Assembly: GCF_000376105.1 (NCBI RefSeq)
Contig: NZ_AQWM01000002.1
Location: 372,001 to 436,000 of the forward strand
DNA length: 64,000 nt
Source: Asticcacaulis benevestitus DSM 16100 = ATCC BAA-896
Lineage (GTDB): Bacteria > Pseudomonadota > Alphaproteobacteria > Caulobacterales > Caulobacteraceae
Reading direction: 5' to 3'
Numbering within the stretch: the first letter of the stretch is position 1; each line of letters opens with the position of its first letter. Both the position numbers and the translations under genes were made by a program. The notes below the pieces were generated by a model. That model was not told the DNA's origin. It was given only the letters and a program-made list of their open reading frames with translations, and ran no database searches. Shown here one piece after another: positions 1-7,392 of the stretch.

Positions 1-611
1 GGTCCGCCCGACGCGGCATTGATCACGGCAACAGCGCCTTTGAAGGCAACATCGACATTTGACAGCTCGAACGCGGTGACGCCGGTCTTGAAGGCGAACA
101 CCAGTTCTTCGGCACGCGCCAGGGTGCGGTTGACGATGCGCACTTCTGGACAGCCGGCATCACGCAGGGCAGCGACGGCGGCGCGGGTGGCGCCCCCTGC
201 CCCCATAATCACCACCGGCCCGGCCGACAGATCGCAGGTTGGCGCCTGATGTTTGAAAGCACTGATCAGGCCATGACCATCGGTCGAATCGGCATGGACA
301 TAGCCGTCCTCATCGAAGGTCAGCAGATTGGCCGAGCCGCAATCGCGGGCAATATCCGAGGCGGTGTCTGCCAGACGCAGCGCATCCGCCTTGAAAGGCG
401 CGGTGATGTTCAAACCTTTGATACCATTGGAGCGGCAGGACATGATCAACCGCTCGAAACCGTGCTCATCCTTGGGCGAAAACGGCGCATAGACGCCATT
501 AAGGCCAAGATCGCGCAGCCAGGCCGTATGCAGGAACGGACTTAAGGAGTGATGGACCGGCTGGCCGACGATGCCGGCGACCATGGCCGCGCCTGTGGGG
601 AGGTTCTTCAT
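1..611 (-). CDS. aroE: Shikimate dehydrogenase, C-terminus beyond the window
   Basis: NADP-dependent reduction of 3-dehydroshikimate to shikimate in aromatic amino acid synthesis, in the cytoplasm. The first 203 codons are present. The translation shows the substrate-binding HSLSP motif near residue 22, NITAPFK near residue 72 with the catalytic lysine, the STDGHG segment, the nucleotide-binding loop MGAGGATRA near residue 135 and NRT, which contacts the NADP phosphate. The ATG at 611-609 overlaps the maf stop by 4 bp (ATGA), so maf and aroE are translationally coupled. The open frame runs off the left edge and is not broken inside the window. Confidence 0.93.
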   Translation of the reverse strand, partial: MKNLPTGAAMVAGIVGQPVHHSLSPFLHTAWLRDLGLNGVYAPFSPKDEHGFERLIMSCRSNGIKGLNITAPFKADALRLADTASDIARDCGSANLLTFDEDGYVHADSTDGHGLISAFKHQAPTCDLSAGPVVIMGAGGATRAAVAALRDAGCPEVRIVNRTLARAEELVFAFKTGVTAFELSNVDVAFKGAVAVINAASGG

Positions 612-1201
612 GCTGTGATCACCTTCATATTGCGCAACTGAGCCAAAAGCGGCAGCAAAGGCAGGCCCAGGACGGTAAAATAATCACCGCGAATGGCCTC
701 GAACAGGTGCACGCCGGTATTTTCAAGCTGATAGCAGCCGACGCTCGAGAGAATCTTGTCGCCGGATTCGGCCAGATAGGTATCGATAAAGTCGTCGCTC
801 AGGTGGCGGACGGTCATTTCAGCGGTTTCGACGTGTGACCATACCAGATGGCCATTTTCCGCCAGCGCCATACCCGCGTGGAGATAATGGGTCTGACCGC
901 TCATGCGTTTGAGCAATACCCTCGCCTCGTCCATATCGTGCGACTTGCTAATCAGGTCTTTTTCCAGTTGCAGCACCTGATCGCCGCCGAGCACCAGACC
1001 GGAGTTTGTGGCGGATACATGCAGGGCCTTTGACTCGGCCAGCCGCACGGCGACCGATTTCGGACTGTGCCCACGCAGCAGATATTCATCCTTGAGCGCG
1101 TCCTCATCGAGATGCGCGGGAATCTTACTGTGGGTGATGGCGGCACCGGTCAGGAGCGCGGAACGGGAGGCGGAGGCGGAAGCGAGGATAATCTGGGTCA
1201 T
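608..1201 (-). CDS. maf: Maf/YceF-type nucleotide pyrophosphatase
   Basis: House-cleaning nucleoside triphosphate pyrophosphatase of the Maf family, 197 residues, the usual length. The N-terminus has the family signature ASASASR (residues 7-13), GGDQVLQLE carries the conserved catalytic acid near residue 74, and the C-terminal part has SSVGCYQLENTGVHLF and GDYFTVLGLPLLPLL. The GCYQLE form resembles the YceF-like (m7GTP) group more than dTTP/UTP Maf, but the substrate is inferred. It lies between ppsR and aroE on the same strand and overlaps aroE by 4 bp. Confidence 0.92.
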   Translation of the reverse strand: MTQIILASASASRSALLTGAAITHSKIPAHLDEDALKDEYLLRGHSPKSVAVRLAESKALHVSATNSGLVLGGDQVLQLEKDLISKSHDMDEARVLLKRMSGQTHYLHAGMALAENGHLVWSHVETAEMTVRHLSDDFIDTYLAESGDKILSSVGCYQLENTGVHLFEAIRGDYFTVLGLPLLPLLAQLRNMKVITA

Positions 1202-1217
1202 GAGGGTCTTTGAAGTT

Positions 1218-1363
1218 GCAGGGGCTGGGGCCCCTGCACCCCATAACCGGACAGAGGTTACTTACATGAATAATCAAAAACCGGAACACAAAGTGTCCCG
1301 GTTTTTGATTATTTAGGCAATTATCCGCTCCCGTTATGGGGTGCAGGGGTCCGTGACCCCTGC
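1218..1363. repeat. Composite palindrome: two hairpin units flanking a long hairpin
   Basis: Three hairpins are nested in 146 bp. The outer ones are GCAGGGGC/GCCCCTGC (1218-1237) and GCAGGGGTC/GACCCCTGC (1343-1363). Between them ACCCCATAAC (1238-1247) is the exact complement of GTTATGGGGT (1333-1342), and the centre holds the 45 bp hairpin at 1269-1313. The right edge is 2 nt from the ppsR stop codon. The outer hairpins belong to the same stop-proximal family as those at 5265, 20195 and 39683. Confidence 0.85.
1269..1313. terminator. Long hairpin, likely ppsR terminator
   Basis: Two 21 nt arms (1269-1289 and 1293-1313) pair with one A-C mismatch around a 3 nt loop. The arms contain CCGG next to an A5/T5 run, which gives a T-rich flank on either strand. 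It lies about 50 bp downstream of the ppsR stop on the minus strand and upstream of maf. Confidence 0.75.
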
Positions 1364-1365
1364 CC

Positions 1366-2232
1366 TTAAATCCCCCCTAGCCTCCCCGTCCGCTTTTCAT
1401 TCAACAGACTGATGATCGTCGCCGACGTCTCCTCAATCGACCTTCGCGTGACATCGATCACCGGCCAGCCCTTTTTCTCGAACAGCCGGCGCGCGCGGAT
1501 AATCTCCTGTCGCACCGCTTCCTGATCGGTATAGCTCGATGGCCGGTCGTCATTCAGCGTCAGCAAGCGATTCTTGCGGATGGAGATCAACCGCTCCGGC
1601 GAGGCGATCAGCCCCACCACCAGCGGAATGTTCATATCGTCCAGTTCATCCGGCGGATCACGCCCCGGCACCAGCGGTATATTGGCCGCCTTGATGCCAC
1701 GGTGCGCCAGATAGATGCAGGTCGGCGTTTTCGATGTCCGGCTGACCCCGACAAGGACCACATCCGCATTCTTCACGCGATCGGCCGCAGCACCATCATC
1801 ATGAGCAATGGCGTAGTTCAGCGCCTCTATCCGCTCGAAATACTCATTATCGAGCTGGTGCTGCGCCCCTACCCGCTTCGAGACCGCCGCGCCAAGATGA
1901 CGGGAAAATGCCACCACCAGAGGATCGAGCACACCGATCGCCGGAATATCGAGTTCGCGACACCGCGCTTCCAGCGCATCGCGCAGTTCGGTATCGACCA
2001 TGGTGTGCAGCACGATGCCCGGGAAACTCTCGATTTCCACAAGCGCGCGCTCAAGCTGCTTTTCCGAACGGATCAGCACGTAGATATGCTCAATCGGCAA
2101 AATCCCTTCGAAACGCGCCGCGGCCGCCTTAGCCAGGGCGTTAAGGGTTTCACCGGTGGAATCCGACAAGAGGTGAACGTGGAAATAGCTGCCGATCTTG
2201 CTCGAAGAGCCGATTTGGGTAGGCGAGGACAT
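1366..2232 (-). CDS. ppsR: PEP synthase / PPDK regulatory protein (DUF299)
   Basis: Bifunctional serine/threonine kinase and pyrophosphorylase that controls pyruvate phosphate dikinase or PEP synthase by reversible phosphorylation. The 288-residue length is typical. HVHLLSDSTGETL near the N-terminus and the P-loop GVSRTSKTPT near residue 160 are the DUF299 signatures, with IPLVPGRDPPDEL following. Which of PEP synthase or PPDK it controls cannot be told from this window. It is the first gene left of the origin, transcribed away from it, as the DUF299 gene is in Caulobacter. Confidence 0.93.
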   Translation of the reverse strand: MSSPTQIGSSSKIGSYFHVHLLSDSTGETLNALAKAAAARFEGILPIEHIYVLIRSEKQLERALVEIESFPGIVLHTMVDTELRDALEARCRELDIPAIGVLDPLVVAFSRHLGAAVSKRVGAQHQLDNEYFERIEALNYAIAHDDGAAADRVKNADVVLVGVSRTSKTPTCIYLAHRGIKAANIPLVPGRDPPDELDDMNIPLVVGLIASPERLISIRKNRLLTLNDDRPSSYTDQEAVRQEIIRARRLFEKKGWPVIDVTRRSIEETSATIISLLNEKRTGRLGGI

Positions 2233-2427
2233 GAGGGACCAAATAAGTCTGTGCAGGAAACGGTGGATGATAACCCTGTATAAGTCGGGACGGTGTGGGG
2301 ATGATCATCGGCCAATTCGTCAAACGCCGCAAGGCCGGGGATAAGGCTGATAAAGGCGGTGTTTTATGCGTCAATTATTCGGCCGTCACAAATCTGTATG
2401 AAATCCTTATGGCTTGCTGTGGGTATG

Positions 2428-2442
2428 TTAAGACTTCATTAA
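2428..2442. promoter_or_regulatory. CtrA box 1
   Basis: TTAAGACTTCATTAA matches TTAA-N7-TTAA exactly and is followed by CC, as in many CtrA sites. It is the leftmost of the origin cluster. Confidence 0.85.
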
Positions 2443-2469
2443 CCATGCACATGCCAGCGCGCCCGGACA

Positions 2470-2484
2470 TTAACAAATTCTTAA
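2470..2484. promoter_or_regulatory. CtrA box 2
   Basis: TTAACAAATTCTTAA is an exact TTAA-N7-TTAA match, 42 bp (about four helical turns) from box 1. Confidence 0.85.
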
Positions 2485-2490
2485 GCAATC

Positions 2491-2505
2491 CTAATATTTG
2501 GTTAA
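2491..2505. promoter_or_regulatory. Degenerate CtrA box 3
   Basis: CTAATATTTGGTTAA keeps the 7 nt spacing with one mismatch in the first half-site. It lies 21 bp from box 2, close to two helical turns, so the two could be on the same DNA face. Confidence 0.55.
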
Positions 2506-2529
2506 TTATCCAAGTCATTCACAGGGGTG

Positions 2530-2544
2530 TTAAAAGTTCTTTAA
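2530..2544. promoter_or_regulatory. CtrA box 4
   Basis: TTAAAAGTTCTTTAA is an exact match followed by CC. It is nearest to hemE and could affect the hemE promoter as well as origin firing. Confidence 0.85.
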
Positions 2545-2682
2545 CCTTTCGGGCGTGCTTGTGAAAAACCGGTGAATCCGGGCAAATCTGCGACACTTTT
2601 CCGCATTATCCCGCCCTCTATAAACCTCTACATACCTTTCTTTTTAGATAGGTTTGGGTCATGAGAGTGCGGACAGGCCAGT

Positions 2683-2706
2683 GGCCAAACCCCAGGCCAA
2701 ACCCCA
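2683..2706. repeat. 12 bp tandem repeat before hemE
   Basis: GGCCAAACCCCA occurs twice head to tail, in the hemE leader 11 nt before the ATG. It contains no obvious ribosome site, so its effect on hemE translation is unclear. Confidence 0.85.
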
Positions 2707-2716
2707 GGATTGACTC

Positions 2717-3742
2717 ATGACAAAACAAGGCTCATCGGTATTATCGGTTCTCAGCGGTCAAACGCTTGCGGTTCCTCCGGTCTGGTTCATGCGTCAGGCC
2801 GGGCGCTACCTGCCGGAATACCGGGAATTGCGGGCATCGACCAAGGGGTTCGTTGATTTTTGCCTGACGCCCGAGAAGGCGGCCGAGGCCACCTTGCAGC
2901 CGATCAGGCGCTTTGGCTTCGACGCCGCTATTCTTTTCTCCGATATTCTGATGATCCCGCTGGCGCTGGGGCAAGACCTGACGTTTGCAGCCGGTGAGGG
3001 GCCTATCCTCGGTGAACTGCCCGATCTTCAGGTCATGCGGGAAAAAGCGGTCTCGGCAGGAGAGGCTTTGAAGAATGTCGGCGAAACCGTAGCGCGTGTG
3101 AAAGCCGAACTAGGACCGGAGACAACCCTGATCGGTTTTTGCGGCGGGCCCTGGACGGTGATGACCTATATGCTCAATGGGAAGAAGGCGCATGACCGCA
3201 GCCTGATCCGTGCTTTCGTCTATGATAATTATCAGCAGGTGCTGGATCTCATTGATATTGTGATCGAGGCCTCGGCGCATTATCTGAAAATGCAGGCCGA
3301 TAATGGGGCGCAGGTCCTGAAGATCTTCGAGAGCTGGGCGGAAGGTTTCCCTGATCCTTATTTCGACAGCCTGATCATTCAGCCGCACATCCGTCTGATC
3401 GCACGGGTGAGGGCGCTCGGTGTAACCCTGCCGATTATCGGTTTTCCGCGTGGCGCCGAAGCGCGTTGCCATGATTACATCGATCAGGTTGCGGTTCAGG
3501 GCTTAGGGCTCGGTACGGCCACGCCGATGAAACTGGGCCTCGAACTGCAAAAGAAGGCGCCGATTCAGGGCGCGCTTGATCCGGTGGTTTTGCGCTCCGG
3601 CGGCAAGGCGCTTGATCAGGCCATTGATCTGATAGTGGAAAACTGGGGGCAGGGGCCCTTGATCTTCAATCTCGGTCACGGCATCTTCCCCGATACGCCG
3701 ATTGCCCATGTCGAGCAGGCCTTGAAACGGATCAGGACATAA
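2717..3742 (+). CDS. hemE: Uroporphyrinogen decarboxylase
   Basis: Converts uroporphyrinogen III to coproporphyrinogen III in haem synthesis. The 341-residue length is typical. The signature PPVWFMRQAGRYLPEYRE spans residues 20-37 with substrate-binding Arg26 and Arg30, Asp76 in FSDILMIP corresponds to the catalytic aspartate, and GFCGGPWTVMTYM follows near residue 140. It begins directly after the origin and its stop codon abuts the hemH ATG, so hemE-hemH-hemJ form an operon. Its promoter must lie inside the CtrA-bound origin, which would tie haem gene transcription to origin state. Confidence 0.97.
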   Translation: MTKQGSSVLSVLSGQTLAVPPVWFMRQAGRYLPEYRELRASTKGFVDFCLTPEKAAEATLQPIRRFGFDAAILFSDILMIPLALGQDLTFAAGEGPILGELPDLQVMREKAVSAGEALKNVGETVARVKAELGPETTLIGFCGGPWTVMTYMLNGKKAHDRSLIRAFVYDNYQQVLDLIDIVIEASAHYLKMQADNGAQVLKIFESWAEGFPDPYFDSLIIQPHIRLIARVRALGVTLPIIGFPRGAEARCHDYIDQVAVQGLGLGTATPMKLGLELQKKAPIQGALDPVVLRSGGKALDQAIDLIVENWGQGPLIFNLGHGIFPDTPIAHVEQALKRIRT

Positions 3743-4801
3743 ATGAAGCGCTCAAACAGCGAAGCGGTAGCGCACATAAAAAGAGTAGCGGTACTTTTAT
3801 TCAATCTTGGCGGGCCCAAGAATCCGGAAGACGTTCAGGGTTTCCTCTACAATCTGTTCGCGGACAAGAACATCATCAACCTGCCGTTCGGTCTGCGTCA
3901 GGGCGTTGCCAGCCTGATTTCCAGCCGTCGCGCGGAGTCGGCGAAAAAGAACTATGCCTATATGGGCGGCGGTTCGCCGATCCTGAAGGAGACACAGGCG
4001 CAGGCTGATGCGCTGGAAGCCTATATCGCCGCCAACACCAAGGGTATTGAGGCCAAGGTATTTATCGGCATGCGGTATTGGCATCCGTTCGTCGAGGCCA
4101 CGGTGAAGGAGATCGAATCTTACGCGCCGGATGAGATTGTCTTGCTGCCGCTCTATCCGCAGTTTTCCTCGACCACCACCCTGTCGTCGTTTCAGGCGTT
4201 TCAGAAAGCCTATAAGGGCAGGGCTCCGATCAAGCAGATCTGTTGTTATTCGGACAACGACCATTTCATCAAGGCCCATGCCGACGCCATTGCCGCGAAG
4301 ATCAAGACGCTGAAAAACCCGCAAGACTGTCGTTTGCTGTTTTCGGCACATGGTCTGCCGGAGAGCATCATCGCGCGCGGCGATCCTTACAAGGAACAGG
4401 TCGAAAGCGGCGTGGCCCGTATCATGGCGTCGCTCCCGACGCCTGTCGAGCACACCATCTGCTATCAAAGCCGGGTCGGGCCGATGAAATGGATCGGGCC
4501 TTCGACGGACGCGACCATTGAAAAAGCCGGCAAGGAGGGCAAGTCGATCCTTCTGGTGCCGATCGCCTTTGTCTCCGAGCATATCGAAACCCTCGTTGAA
4601 CTCGATATCGAATATGCGCACCTGGCGGCGGGGGCAGGGGTGAAGGATTATGTTCGTCTGCCGGCCCTGGGTGTGAACCCGACCTTCATCAAGGCGCTGA
4701 ACGACGAGGTGCTGAAAGCGCTGGGCTCAACAGACACGGTGATCGGTGATCATGACTGTGCCAAATGTCATAAGTTCTGTCCCAAAAGGAAGATGGCGTG
4801 A
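3743..4801 (+). CDS. hemH: Ferrochelatase with a C-terminal cysteine cluster
   Basis: Inserts ferrous iron into protoporphyrin IX, the last haem step. The 352 residues include LLFNLGGP near residue 18 and the SAH motif with the catalytic histidine at 203. The C-terminus has Cys339, Cys342 and Cys346 (DCAKCHKFC), which suggests a [2Fe-2S] cluster as reported for the Caulobacter crescentus enzyme. The ATG follows the hemE TAA with no gap. Its TGA overlaps the hemJ GTG. Confidence 0.96.
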   Translation: MKRSNSEAVAHIKRVAVLLFNLGGPKNPEDVQGFLYNLFADKNIINLPFGLRQGVASLISSRRAESAKKNYAYMGGGSPILKETQAQADALEAYIAANTKGIEAKVFIGMRYWHPFVEATVKEIESYAPDEIVLLPLYPQFSSTTTLSSFQAFQKAYKGRAPIKQICCYSDNDHFIKAHADAIAAKIKTLKNPQDCRLLFSAHGLPESIIARGDPYKEQVESGVARIMASLPTPVEHTICYQSRVGPMKWIGPSTDATIEKAGKEGKSILLVPIAFVSEHIETLVELDIEYAHLAAGAGVKDYVRLPALGVNPTFIKALNDEVLKALGSTDTVIGDHDCAKCHKFCPKRKMA

Positions 4802-5265
4802 ATTGGTCAATAAACTGGTATGACCTGTTTAGAGGGCTGCATATTGTCGCGGTCATCGCCTGGATGGCGGGGTTGCTCTATCTGCCGCGCCTGTTCATCT
4901 ATCATATCAAGCACACTGACGTGACCGCTGTGACCGATGTGTTCAAGGTGATGGAGCGCAACCTGCTGCGCCTGATCATGAACCCGGCCATGATCGCGGT
5001 GTGGATCTTCGGCATAGCCCTTATCGTCATTCATGTGCGCGATCTCGAAGGCTGGAAGTTTTTTCAGGAGCCGTGGTTTATCGTGAAGGAACTGGGGATC
5101 GTCGGGATCACCGGCTATCACCATTTTCTGGCGGTGCGTTTCAAGAAACTGCAACGCGGAGAGCCGATCGGCACGGAAAGCTTCTGGCGCAAGATCAATG
5201 AAATTCCGTTTGTGCTGGCGATTATCATGGTGTTGGCCGTGACGCTGCAGTTTGGGCAGAACTAA
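4798..5265 (+). CDS. hemJ: Protoporphyrinogen IX oxidase, HemJ type
   Basis: Membrane protein of 155 residues that oxidises protoporphyrinogen IX, the step before ferrochelatase. Four hydrophobic segments are visible. His15 lies in the first (GLHIVAVIAWMAG), a conserved family position, and GYHHFLAVRFKK follows later. Translation starts at a GTG that overlaps the hemH stop by 4 bp (GTGA), so the gene is coupled to hemH. With hemE and hemH it completes a terminal haem operon except for the coproporphyrinogen oxidase step. Confidence 0.92.
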   Translation: MNWSINWYDLFRGLHIVAVIAWMAGLLYLPRLFIYHIKHTDVTAVTDVFKVMERNLLRLIMNPAMIAVWIFGIALIVIHVRDLEGWKFFQEPWFIVKELGIVGITGYHHFLAVRFKKLQRGEPIGTESFWRKINEIPFVLAIIMVLAVTLQFGQN

Positions 5266-5380
5266 TGGGGCGTGGGGTCGGTGACCCCACATCTGTCTTA
5301 TTCTTTCTTTTCCTTCGCCTTTTGGGCGGAGGAAAAGAAAGAATAGGGAAGGACTTGGGGTCACAGGCCCCAAACCCCAT
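5265..5380 (+). repeat. Three-arm intergenic element, copy 1
   Basis: It starts on the last base of the hemJ stop codon. Closing ends ATGGGG and CCCCAT pair. Inside are arm 1, GTGGGGTC/GACCCCAC (5272-5290); arm 2, a long hairpin with 15 bp perfect arms at 5299-5313 and 5331-5345; and arm 3, TTGGGGTC/GGCCCCAA (5354-5372). The same plan recurs at 20195-20312 and 39683-39802. With sequence to 5606 this fills the hemJ-rho gap, where I see no gene; the rho promoter and leader must lie in the rest. Confidence 0.85.
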
Positions 5381-5606
5381 AAATATCTTGACCAAAACGG
5401 GCATTCCTGTAGGTTCCCAACCTGAATTCTGCCGGTGCGGCAGATATCCGATGGCCCCACGTTCTGTGGAATACGCCACTTCAAATAAAATTTATCAGCC
5501 TTTTCAAGCGTTTAAGCTATAGGGGCAGGGGATGCGATCGCAAATTGCTCAGGGGCTCAAACCCCAGGCAATGTCGCGTGCGCATCTCACCATACGAGAG
5601 ATCACC

Positions 5607-7010
5607 ATGACTGACGAAACCGAATCCACACCCGTCGAAGCCACTGAGACCGAACTGGAAACCCAGTCCGAAAATAATAATCAGACCGACGAGGATATGG
5701 AAGGCGAAGAGGGCGATGAGGAGGTTGTCGAGGGTTCGATGACCGGCCAGAAGATGTCGCTGCAAACCCTTAAAGACAAAACTCCCACCGATCTGCTGAC
5801 CTTTGCGGAATCGCTCGGCGTCGAAAACGCCAGCAATATGCGCAAGCAGGATATGATGTTTGCCATCCTGAAAGCGCTCGCCGAAGAAGGCGTCGAGATC
5901 AGCGGTTCCGGCGTCATGGAAGTACTCCAGGACGGTTTCGGTTTCCTGCGTTCGCCCGAAGCCAACTATCTGCCGGGCCCGGACGACATCTATGTTAGCC
6001 CGCAACAGATCCGCCGCTATGGTCTGCGCACCGGTGACACGGTCGAAGGGCCGATCCGTTCGCCGCGCGAAGGTGAGCGCTATTTCGCCCTGTTGAAGAC
6101 CCAGGCCATCAATTTCGAAGACCCGGAAAACATCCGCCACAAGGTTCACTTCGATAACCTGACGCCGCTCTATCCCGATGAGCGTCTGTGGATGGAGATT
6201 GAAGACCCGACGCTCAAGGATCGCTCCGGCCGCATCATCGACATCGTGGCGCCGCTTGGCAAGGGCCAGCGCTGTTTGATCGTCGCCCCGCCGCGCGTCG
6301 GTAAAACGGTCATGTTGCAGAACATCGCCAAGTCGGTGGCGGCTAACCACCCGGATTGCTACCTGATCGTTCTGCTGATCGACGAACGTCCGGAAGAAGT
6401 GACCGATATGCAGCGCACCGTGCGCGGCGAAGTCATCTCCTCGACGTTTGACGAGCCGGCTACGCGCCACGTCCAGGTCGCTGAAATGGTCATCGAAAAA
6501 GCCAAGCGCCTCGTCGAACACAAGCGCGATGTCGTCATCCTGCTTGACTCGATCACCCGTCTTGGCCGCGCCTACAACACCGTCGTGCCATCCTCCGGCA
6601 AGGTGCTGACCGGCGGTGTCGACGCCAACGCCCTGCAACGTCCGAAGCGCTTCTTCGGTGCGGCGCGTAACATCGAAGAAGGCGGCTCGCTGACCATCAT
6701 CGCCACCGCCCTGATCGATACCGGCTCGCGCATGGACGAAGTCATCTTTGAAGAGTTCAAGGGCACGGGCAACTCGGAAATCGTGCTCGATCGCAAGGTC
6801 GCTGACAAGCGCGTCTTCCCGGCCATGGATGTGCTCAAGTCTGGCACCCGCAAGGAAGAACTGCTCACCGACAAGTCGAACCTGCAAAAGACCTATGTCC
6901 TGCGCCGTATCCTCAACCCGATGGGCGCCCAGGATGCCATCGAGTTCCTGTCGGACAAGCTGCGTCAGACCAAGAACAATGCCGAGTTCTTCCAGTCGAT
7001 GAACACATAA
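5607..7010 (+). CDS. rho: Transcription termination factor Rho
   Basis: Hexameric RNA-dependent ATPase that ends transcription, 467 residues from the chosen start. Residues 1-48 form an acidic extension rich in Glu, Asp and Asn, as in some alphaproteobacterial Rho proteins. The RNA-binding domain ([17 protein letters not shown], near 100) precedes Walker A (APPRVGKT, about 227-234), a Walker B region ([16 protein letters not shown]) and the Q/R-loop segment. An in-frame ATG at 5532 exists, but 5607 has the GAGAG-like ribosome site just upstream. The hemJ-rho gap holds a structured repeat. Confidence 0.95.
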   Translation: MTDETESTPVEATETELETQSENNNQTDEDMEGEEGDEEVVEGSMTGQKMSLQTLKDKTPTDLLTFAESLGVENASNMRKQDMMFAILKALAEEGVEISGSGVMEVLQDGFGFLRSPEANYLPGPDDIYVSPQQIRRYGLRTGDTVEGPIRSPREGERYFALLKTQAINFEDPENIRHKVHFDNLTPLYPDERLWMEIEDPTLKDRSGRIIDIVAPLGKGQRCLIVAPPRVGKTVMLQNIAKSVAANHPDCYLIVLLIDERPEEVTDMQRTVRGEVISSTFDEPATRHVQVAEMVIEKAKRLVEHKRDVVILLDSITRLGRAYNTVVPSSGKVLTGGVDANALQRPKRFFGAARNIEEGGSLTIIATALIDTGSRMDEVIFEEFKGTGNSEIVLDRKVADKRVFPAMDVLKSGTRKEELLTDKSNLQKTYVLRRILNPMGAQDAIEFLSDKLRQTKNNAEFFQSMNT

Positions 7011-7019
7011 CAGGCCCTG

Positions 7020-7095
7020 CCAAACGCTTTGCGTTTGGAGTTCAATTAGGACATGATACTTGCCAACCCGATGTGACAGGATCATATCGGGTTGG
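7020..7095 (+). terminator. Two hairpins after rho
   Basis: CCAAACGC/GCGTTTGG (7020-7038, 3 nt loop) starts 10 nt after the rho stop. CCAACCCGAT/ATCGGGTTGG (7063-7095) has a 10 bp perfect stem followed by TTCGTTTT, a plausible intrinsic terminator. The second also lies in the leader of the next small gene. Confidence 0.6.
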
Positions 7096-7128
7096 TTCGT
7101 TTTCACATTCCGGTTTTTGGAGAACATC

Positions 7129-7389
7129 ATGAAGGTCACGGTCAATGTCGAATGCACGCCGGAAGAGGCTCGCACCTTTCTCGGTCTGCCCGATGTTCAG
7201 CCGCTGAACGACTACATGATGAACGCCATGAAGGACCGGATGGCGCAGAATGTTCACTCCATGCAGCCCGAAGAAATGATGAAGAACTGGTCGAGCCTGG
7301 GCGTCACCGCGCAGGATCAGTTCTTCAAATTGATGCAATCGGCGGCACAAGCCAGCATGAGCTCCTTTGGTAAAACAGATAAAAAGTAA
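7129..7389 (+). CDS. Small DUF6489-type protein
   Basis: An 86-residue soluble protein with no signal peptide or membrane segment. It begins MKVTVNVECTPEEARTFLGL and resembles the small DUF6489 family, whose function is unknown; the assignment is from memory of the pattern. The start at 7129 is chosen because GGAGAA lies 4-5 nt upstream; in-frame codons from 7060 read through a hairpin and are unlikely. It is Met-rich in the middle (NDYMMNAMKDRMAQ). It sits between rho and mnmE, 3 nt before the mnmE GTG at 7393. Confidence 0.75.
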   Translation: MKVTVNVECTPEEARTFLGLPDVQPLNDYMMNAMKDRMAQNVHSMQPEEMMKNWSSLGVTAQDQFFKLMQSAAQASMSSFGKTDKK

Positions 7390-7392
7390 GGC

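Larger units (their letters stand above)
2233..2716. other. Chromosomal replication origin (Cori-like)
   Basis: This 484 bp gap between divergent ppsR and hemE has no credible gene. It contains three perfect CtrA boxes and one degenerate one within 117 bp of AT-rich sequence. Weak DnaA-box-like 9-mers are present, for example at 2506-2514, 2515-2523 and 2597-2605, each with two mismatches to TTATCCACA. CcrM sites GANTC occur at 2574-2578 and 2712-2716, the second immediately before the hemE ATG. In Caulobacter crescentus the origin lies beside hemE and is silenced by CtrA at sites of this form. A perfect 2 x 12 bp tandem repeat is at 2683-2706. The origin call is inference from position and motifs. 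Confidence 0.88.

Noticed and set aside
5290-5350. Possible coding in the hemJ-rho gap
   Set aside because: The open frames there on both strands are translations of the three-arm repeat and its long purine/pyrimidine hairpin.
5517-7175. 552-codon open frame antisense to rho
   Set aside because: Lies opposite rho, with no recognisable domain; rho is certain on the plus strand.
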